Of a stretch of 64,000 nucleotides of DNA, positions 59,151 through 64,000 are shown one piece after another. Each line of letters begins with the position of its first letter. Positions within the stretch are counted from its first letter, which is position 1. The translations under genes were made by a program, and so were the position numbers. The notes below the pieces were generated by a model. The model saw only the letters and a list, made by a program, of their open reading frames with translations. It had not been told where the DNA came from and did no database searches. The stretch comes from Pyrocephalus nanus (Eukaryota; Chordata; Aves; Passeriformes; Tyrannidae): the NCBI GenBank assembly GCA_038380795.1, contig CM076259.1, forward strand, positions 69,655,741 to 69,719,740, written 5' to 3'.

Positions 59151-60850
59151 GTACATAGATAAATAATTTATTTTCCACTCATCTCTTCATCCTGAGGAGT
59201 CATATTCTACTTAGCATCAAAGCTGTGTGCAGTTCAGTATCTCTGATTGTTGTCTTGCCTTTCTGAGCATCTGTTCCAAAGTGAAGCAAGCAGAAACTCA
59301 GGTGGTATGTGGGAGCTGAATGCACCAAATAGAGGAAAAATGATGACTTCTGCTTGCTTTCAGTTTTTGCCCTGGCACTTCTCTGTTTTACAGGCCCAGT
59401 CTGGTTGATGTATGTGGAAAATTTCTGCAATGACTCCAATATTTTCTCAGACCAGTTATGGTGAGTTTAGAGCAAATAAGTTTCTCTTTATAGTCACTTC
59501 CACCAGGTGAATTCAATGTTATTCAGAGTTGTTATCTACAAACATGTTGCTTCTTCATGCTCTCTGCTACAATATCTGTGAATGTCTAAAACATAAATAC
59601 CCAATAAAAATACTTGAAGGATATATTTGTAATCTATTTCCTTAGTCAAAACCAACAATTTCTACTTATCCCTTCTTATTCTTTAATAATTTTTTGAGAA
59701 CCACATATAATTGTTTCTAGGAGTTTCTTTCTTTGAGAAATTCAATTAAGAAAGGAATTTTGGGATAAACTTTTTGAGTGTTTGAGTACATTAGCTGTAC
59801 TAAAGCACTTTTGAGGCAAGACAGATACCCAAGTGGAGAAGCTATGGGTCTCATCATTGTCTCTTTCAGTCCAGTTCTATGAGGCAAATTTACAGACCTA
59901 CCTGAACTAGGTATTAGGGTTCACATTTAGTATCACAGCTGGTCTCACAGTGTATATCACTACTTAGTTCCCTAGACGTGCTTAAAACTCCCTATAAATA
60001 AAATATATGACCTTTTGCTCATAGACACATCTAGTAAAAATATCTGATAGATAAAATGAAATGTTCTAATGAGTGAAAAGAACTTCATTTAGCTGGACAT
60101 CAGTTCCTCCCCATCTTCACAGTGTGGTGTCTGATATCTGTGGATTAGTATACAAGCTGACCTTTTTGTATTTTTTGTAAACTATGCCACTGTGATCTCT
60201 ACTGTCTGACACCCTCCACCTCTGATTTTCTTGCTATGCAAAGAGGTTTTAGCTGCCCAGTATCTGTGTCATACATAGAGATGGATGAGAGCATTAGAGA
60301 CTAAAGAACAGATTTCAAAGCCACAATACAGAATCTTGTACATCACATAGACATGCCATGATTGTCATCACTTATTCTATTGCAAGGCACATTTAGCTTC
60401 TGTTTCATCCTTCTGTATGTGTTTTCAATGCCTGTCTTCCTTTTCCTGTCAATTCCTTTCAATTGGTCATTTAATGAGCTGTTTTACATTGCTATTTCTC
60501 TCAGTTATCATTGTTTTTTTGTTTTTCGTCTTGAGCCATGTGACTGACAGAAGGCAAAGTGTTTTGTGAATATGGGTACCAAAGGTGAACTGTAAAAAAA
60601 AGCTGAAATGTAATCTTATTGCATAAGCCGGCTCAAGCACCACCTTTTCCCACTAATAATAATGTTATTTAAGCAAAGACAATAATTTTTAAAAATTAAT
60701 AAGACTTCATCTTTATGATATATTAACTGTACTGGATTATAATAACACATTCATGCTATTAAATAAAGAACTAAGATTTTTGGACATAAACTACCATTTT
60801 TTTCACCTATGTGAAGTGCCATCAGCTACAGTTTGGGAGTTAGTTTTTCA

Positions 60851-60917
60851 GGGTTATTTTTTGTTTTGATGGGGATTTTTTTTGCCTTTTTATTTTGCTT
60901 TTTTTTTGTTGTTATTT
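60851..60917 (+). repeat. G/T-rich low-complexity tract
   Basis: The plus strand is mostly T with short G runs (gggttattttttgttttgat, then ggggattttttttgcc, then long T runs). It is less pure than the 22.6-kb tract. Confidence 0.8.
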
Positions 60918-61232
60918 TCAAATGGGTGTTTAAAAAACTCTGGTAAGGGAAATAAACAAGATCTTTGTCAATTCATGCATAATAATATGAGCTTCAGCTT
61001 TACTGAATAACTGTTTTGGAATGCCTGAATTCAGTTGAATACTATCTTTACACAGAGTTTGGTGTAATTATTTAATTAATGGAAATGAAGTATTGCAGCA
61101 TTGAAAGGTTTGAATAGGTGTTGAAGAACTCTGTGGGTAAGACGATGGCTTGGCTGCAGCTCAGGGTAATTCACATATTTAAATAATTAAATGGTGAATT
61201 TTCATTTCTTCTCTCTCTCTTCATTCTTTCAG

Positions 61233-61277
61233 CTTTGTAACATGACAGAACCAAAGAAATCTGTCTTCTGCCAGACA
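61233..61277 (+). other. Microexon-like 45-nt segment, unproven
   Basis: A strong acceptor (CTCTCTCTTCATTCTTTCAG ends at 61232) and a donor, GTAAGA at 61278, bracket 45 nt. One frame is open and reads LCNMTEPKKSVFCQT; the other two contain stops. The length is a multiple of three. No protein is recognised; splice-like pairs at this spacing are expected by chance. Confidence 0.13.
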
Positions 61278-61880
61278 GTAAGAACTTAGGTTGCTGGGGA
61301 AACATGTTGACTGCAAAACCCCTTAAAATAAAGGTGGCTCATTTCCAAGTCACCATTTTTTTGCCATTTGAGGTTTATTTTCCACGTTTCTCAAGAAAAG
61401 ACACACACTGTCAAGAACGGCTTGTGAGAGGTTCTGTAATCAATAAATCTGTTGTTTGTAGAGGTATTATGAATCAGAAATTAATGCTAAGCAGAGGAAA
61501 AATGCACATCAGTATTTCACAATTTTAAAAATATGAAAACCCATGAAAGAAGTAAATAAAAGTTTTAAAGACCATATATAGAAAGCATCTGTTTAACTAA
61601 CAATCGGTTGCTAGGATTTACAGAGATTGTCACAAAGTTGCTCCCAAATCTGCTTCACTGAATTGCTAACTGGTAGAAAAACATGTTCTTAATGTTGAAA
61701 AGGTTGCATAGGATTAAGCTGCACACTTTCCATTGAATCAAATGAAAACTGTGTAGTGAAATTTCATTTCAGTCATTTTTAACACTCCTTGTGCATTATG
61801 AGTACAGCAATATTTTGAGTACAGCATATTTCAAGTACAGAAGAAGAAAAATCCCTGGTTTTTGGTAACAAAGATGTGAC

Positions 61881-61958
61881 TCAACAAAAAAAACCCAGAA
61901 ATAACAAACAAACCAAAAAACACAAGCCAACAAAACACAACAGCAAAAAACCCCCAAA
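61881..61958. repeat. A/C-rich low-complexity tract
   Basis: The plus strand is almost entirely A and C with rare G and T (ACAAACAAACC, CCAACAAAACACAACAGC, then A and C runs). It is the fourth long tract of this type in the window. Confidence 0.85.
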
Positions 61959-62003
61959 TTCTGTAGCATCTCAAAATATGTGTATTAATAGTAATGACGC
62001 TTG

Positions 62004-62043
62004 ACTAAGTATAGTAAGTACATACTAAGTATAGTAAGTACAG
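62004..62043. repeat. Two-copy 20-bp tandem duplication
   Basis: ACTAAGTATAGTAAGTACAT at 62004-62023 and a copy at 62024-62043 that differs only at the last base. Each unit itself contains AGTA repeats. Confidence 0.92.
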
Positions 62044-62559
62044 TAAGGAAGTATAATGCAGGTGCTTGCAGATAATAAAGCCCTCTATGTTGAGCTGTTG
62101 ACCAGCTTTAATTTCTTTATACTAAAATTAATCTATAAGAGATATTGTAAAGTTGTTAAAGAGAAACATATTTCTTGAATAACAGCAAACACAATGTCAG
62201 TGATTTTCTGCGTCTGATAAAGATCCAAAGACTGTATTGCAGGACACATCCTATCTAATTTAGGTACTTATCTCTTTGTTTAGTGTTGGGAAACAAGAGG
62301 AAATACCAGGATAATATGTCCACTGGGGGACAGTTTGCTGAGTGAATTTCATCCAAAACACCATGATGTGTGGAAAAGGGCACTTGGTTTCTGCCTTATA
62401 GCAGATGATGCAGGCATTAGAGGACTAGAGAAAAGAGCTGGAGCCTGGGCTGTATTGGGATTAAAGACAATTAGACTCAGTATCAAGTGAGGCAGAAATC
62501 CTCACTGTCATCACAGACACATCCTAATTGACAAGAGTAGCCAAGACCATTCGTAGAGT

Positions 62560-62572
62560 AAAAAAAAAAAAA
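62560..62572. repeat. A13 homopolymer
   Basis: An uninterrupted run of 13 A. No associated element was recognised. Confidence 0.95.
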
Positions 62573-63768
62573 TGCCAAAAAGTCAGTCTTCTTCCCTTTT
62601 GGAGCCAGGGATCATTAAATCTACATGGAAAGAAGGCCTCACTACTATGTGTAAAGAGGAACAGCCTAGGCTAAATAGAGGTGATTCTTTGTGCAATAAA
62701 CCGGAGTATGTTGCCTGTGAGATTCTATTAGGTTATGTGATTCTGTTGCTCACACACATCACAGGTTCCAGCTTCATTAGGTGCTGTGTAGCATGGAGAG
62801 TCTGATGTCCTGGGAGTGGACTAAGAAAATATGCCAACTGCCCTATAATGTCAACACACTGGGTCCCTAACTGTGATACAAGGCATGCAAGTGTTTAAGT
62901 CTGCAAGGATACATGCCAAGAAGTGGGAACAACTGGACATGTAAACACAGGAGTTCAGCTGCAGTGCATGTTGGACCCCTGCCTGTGTGTTATGAGGTCC
63001 CATCCACAGGGATCCATCTTATGGAAAAGACTGTTACTTATGACAGGTCAGCAAATTTCAACAGACATGTACTCCAGGCGAACTGAAGTCCCAGTTCCAA
63101 GTGGAAGAAATTCTTCACATGGCGTGGGGACTTAAATTTGATAGCCTGTTTCTTGAGCAGTCTCCAGTGCATTCTTGTATTGGACTTGTGCGTTGTCACT
63201 GATTCATTTCTAAAACTGTGCAATTTACAGAAATGTCTGTTTTGTTAATCCTGCGGGGACTTGATTCTGAACAGTTCTGCAGTCCGGACTGGTATAGATC
63301 TGGCCATCAGGAAAAAAAAGTGGAAATTCCAGTGCTTAGTGGTCTAAGCAGGGATATCATAAGTAACAGGAAAACTGAATATTAGGCTAAAAAAAAAAAG
63401 GAAATATATTTATATGTTTAAAGTCATATCCACTACAGAATGTAATGCAGTTTTGAGACCAGACTAATTCAGATGCAGACAGTTAACAGTGTATAAATGC
63501 AGTCACAGTGCTTTCTAGCAAAAATTGTCTTATGCAGAGCCAGAAGAGATGTCACTGCAGCATGCGTTTCCCTAATTTCCATTGTTAGCCTTTGTGGAGT
63601 CAGAGACGGTATCTTTGCAGCAAAACCCATGGGACACAAAGAAATATTGTGAATAATTCAATAAGTAAATTGGAGTTGCCAGTCTGCCTGCTTGTGTTTT
63701 CAACACAGATCCATTTTACATGCTGATTGGATTAAAATATTAAACATATTTTGCATAATGATCTTTGT

Positions 63769-63816
63769 ATCTTTTCCATAAAACTGACTAGCATCTTTTC
63801 CATAAAACTGTGTTGA
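63769..63816. repeat. Two-copy duplication, 24-bp period
   Basis: ATCTTTTCCATAAAACTG occurs at 63769-63786 and 63793-63810, so the first 18 of 24 bases match exactly and the rest diverge. Confidence 0.88.
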
Positions 63817-64000
63817 CTCCTGTATTAAAAAAAATTGCAGGAAAGTGAAGATCTCAGGAGAATGAGTGAAGGAGCAGAATTTGCAAGAGAGTGGCATTCC
63901 TAATGATGCTACAAGCCCGGGATGCTGCACAACTTTTTACAGAGTTTAGGAAAAAGGAAGACTGAAACTACAAAAAGATAAATGCTTCTCTGACTGTGAG

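Larger units (their letters stand above)
59151..64000. other. Non-coding AT-rich stretch, no gene confirmed
   Basis: About 4.8 kb without a recognised transposon or gene. It contains a G/T-rich tract (60851-60917), an exon-like 45-nt segment (61233-61277), an A/C-rich tract (61881-61958), a near-repeat of GAGTACAGCA at 61800-61840, a 20-bp tandem (62004-62043), an A13 run (62560-62572) and a 24-bp period duplication (63769-63816). Frames of 60-79 codons show no recognised domain. Confidence 0.5.

Overview
This window is vertebrate nuclear DNA, almost certainly from a bird. The main evidence is at least seven insertions of CR1 (chicken repeat 1) LINEs. They carry the CR1 3' end, tandem ATTCTATG/ATTCTGTG units, and a recognisable reverse-transcriptase reading frame. 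A compact LTR with a class II (alpharetrovirus-like) layout supports the same conclusion. I saw no L1, Alu or other mammalian repeats. The background is AT-rich, CpG-poor, and full of poly(A)/poly(T) runs and short microsatellites.

I recognise no host protein-coding gene, rRNA or tRNA. The window reads as intergenic desert or the inside of a very large intron. Nearly all longer open frames are CR1-derived, antisense to CR1, or chance frames in low-complexity DNA.

Layout. 1-3.7 kb: unannotated AT-rich DNA with one 41-bp tandem duplication. 3.75-5.6 kb: a 5'-truncated, internally deleted CR1 on the minus strand. 5.6-13.8 kb: non-repetitive DNA with poly(T) runs and weak exon-like candidates. 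13.85-13.99 kb: a CR1 3' tail. 14-36.8 kb: a long stretch with few recognisable repeats. It holds a pyrimidine tract beside a G-quadruplex motif, a 181-bp almost pure G/T tract and a possible terminal coding exon. 36.8-41.5 kb: a transposon-dense island of four CR1 pieces, a solo LTR with a perfect 6-bp target duplication, and a CR1 split by a ~395-bp element with its own CTAA(T) duplication. 41.5-55.9 kb: mostly unannotated, with a CR1 tail at 48.7 kb and several minisatellites. 55.9-57.7 kb: a degenerate 1.8-kb CR1 on the plus strand. 57.8-59.2 kb: two much older CR1/L3-like relics. 59-64 kb: unannotated AT-rich DNA.

Nothing here looks like a new functional system. The points most worth checking are the nested insertion in the CR1 at 39.4-40.8 kb, the unclassified GC-richer segment at 37.5-38.2 kb, and the exon-like segments at 21.7 kb (+) and 46.7 kb (-). 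The recurrent A/C- or G/T-only tracts also merit a look. The exon candidates rest only on splice-like signals and open frames; such signals are common by chance in DNA of this length.
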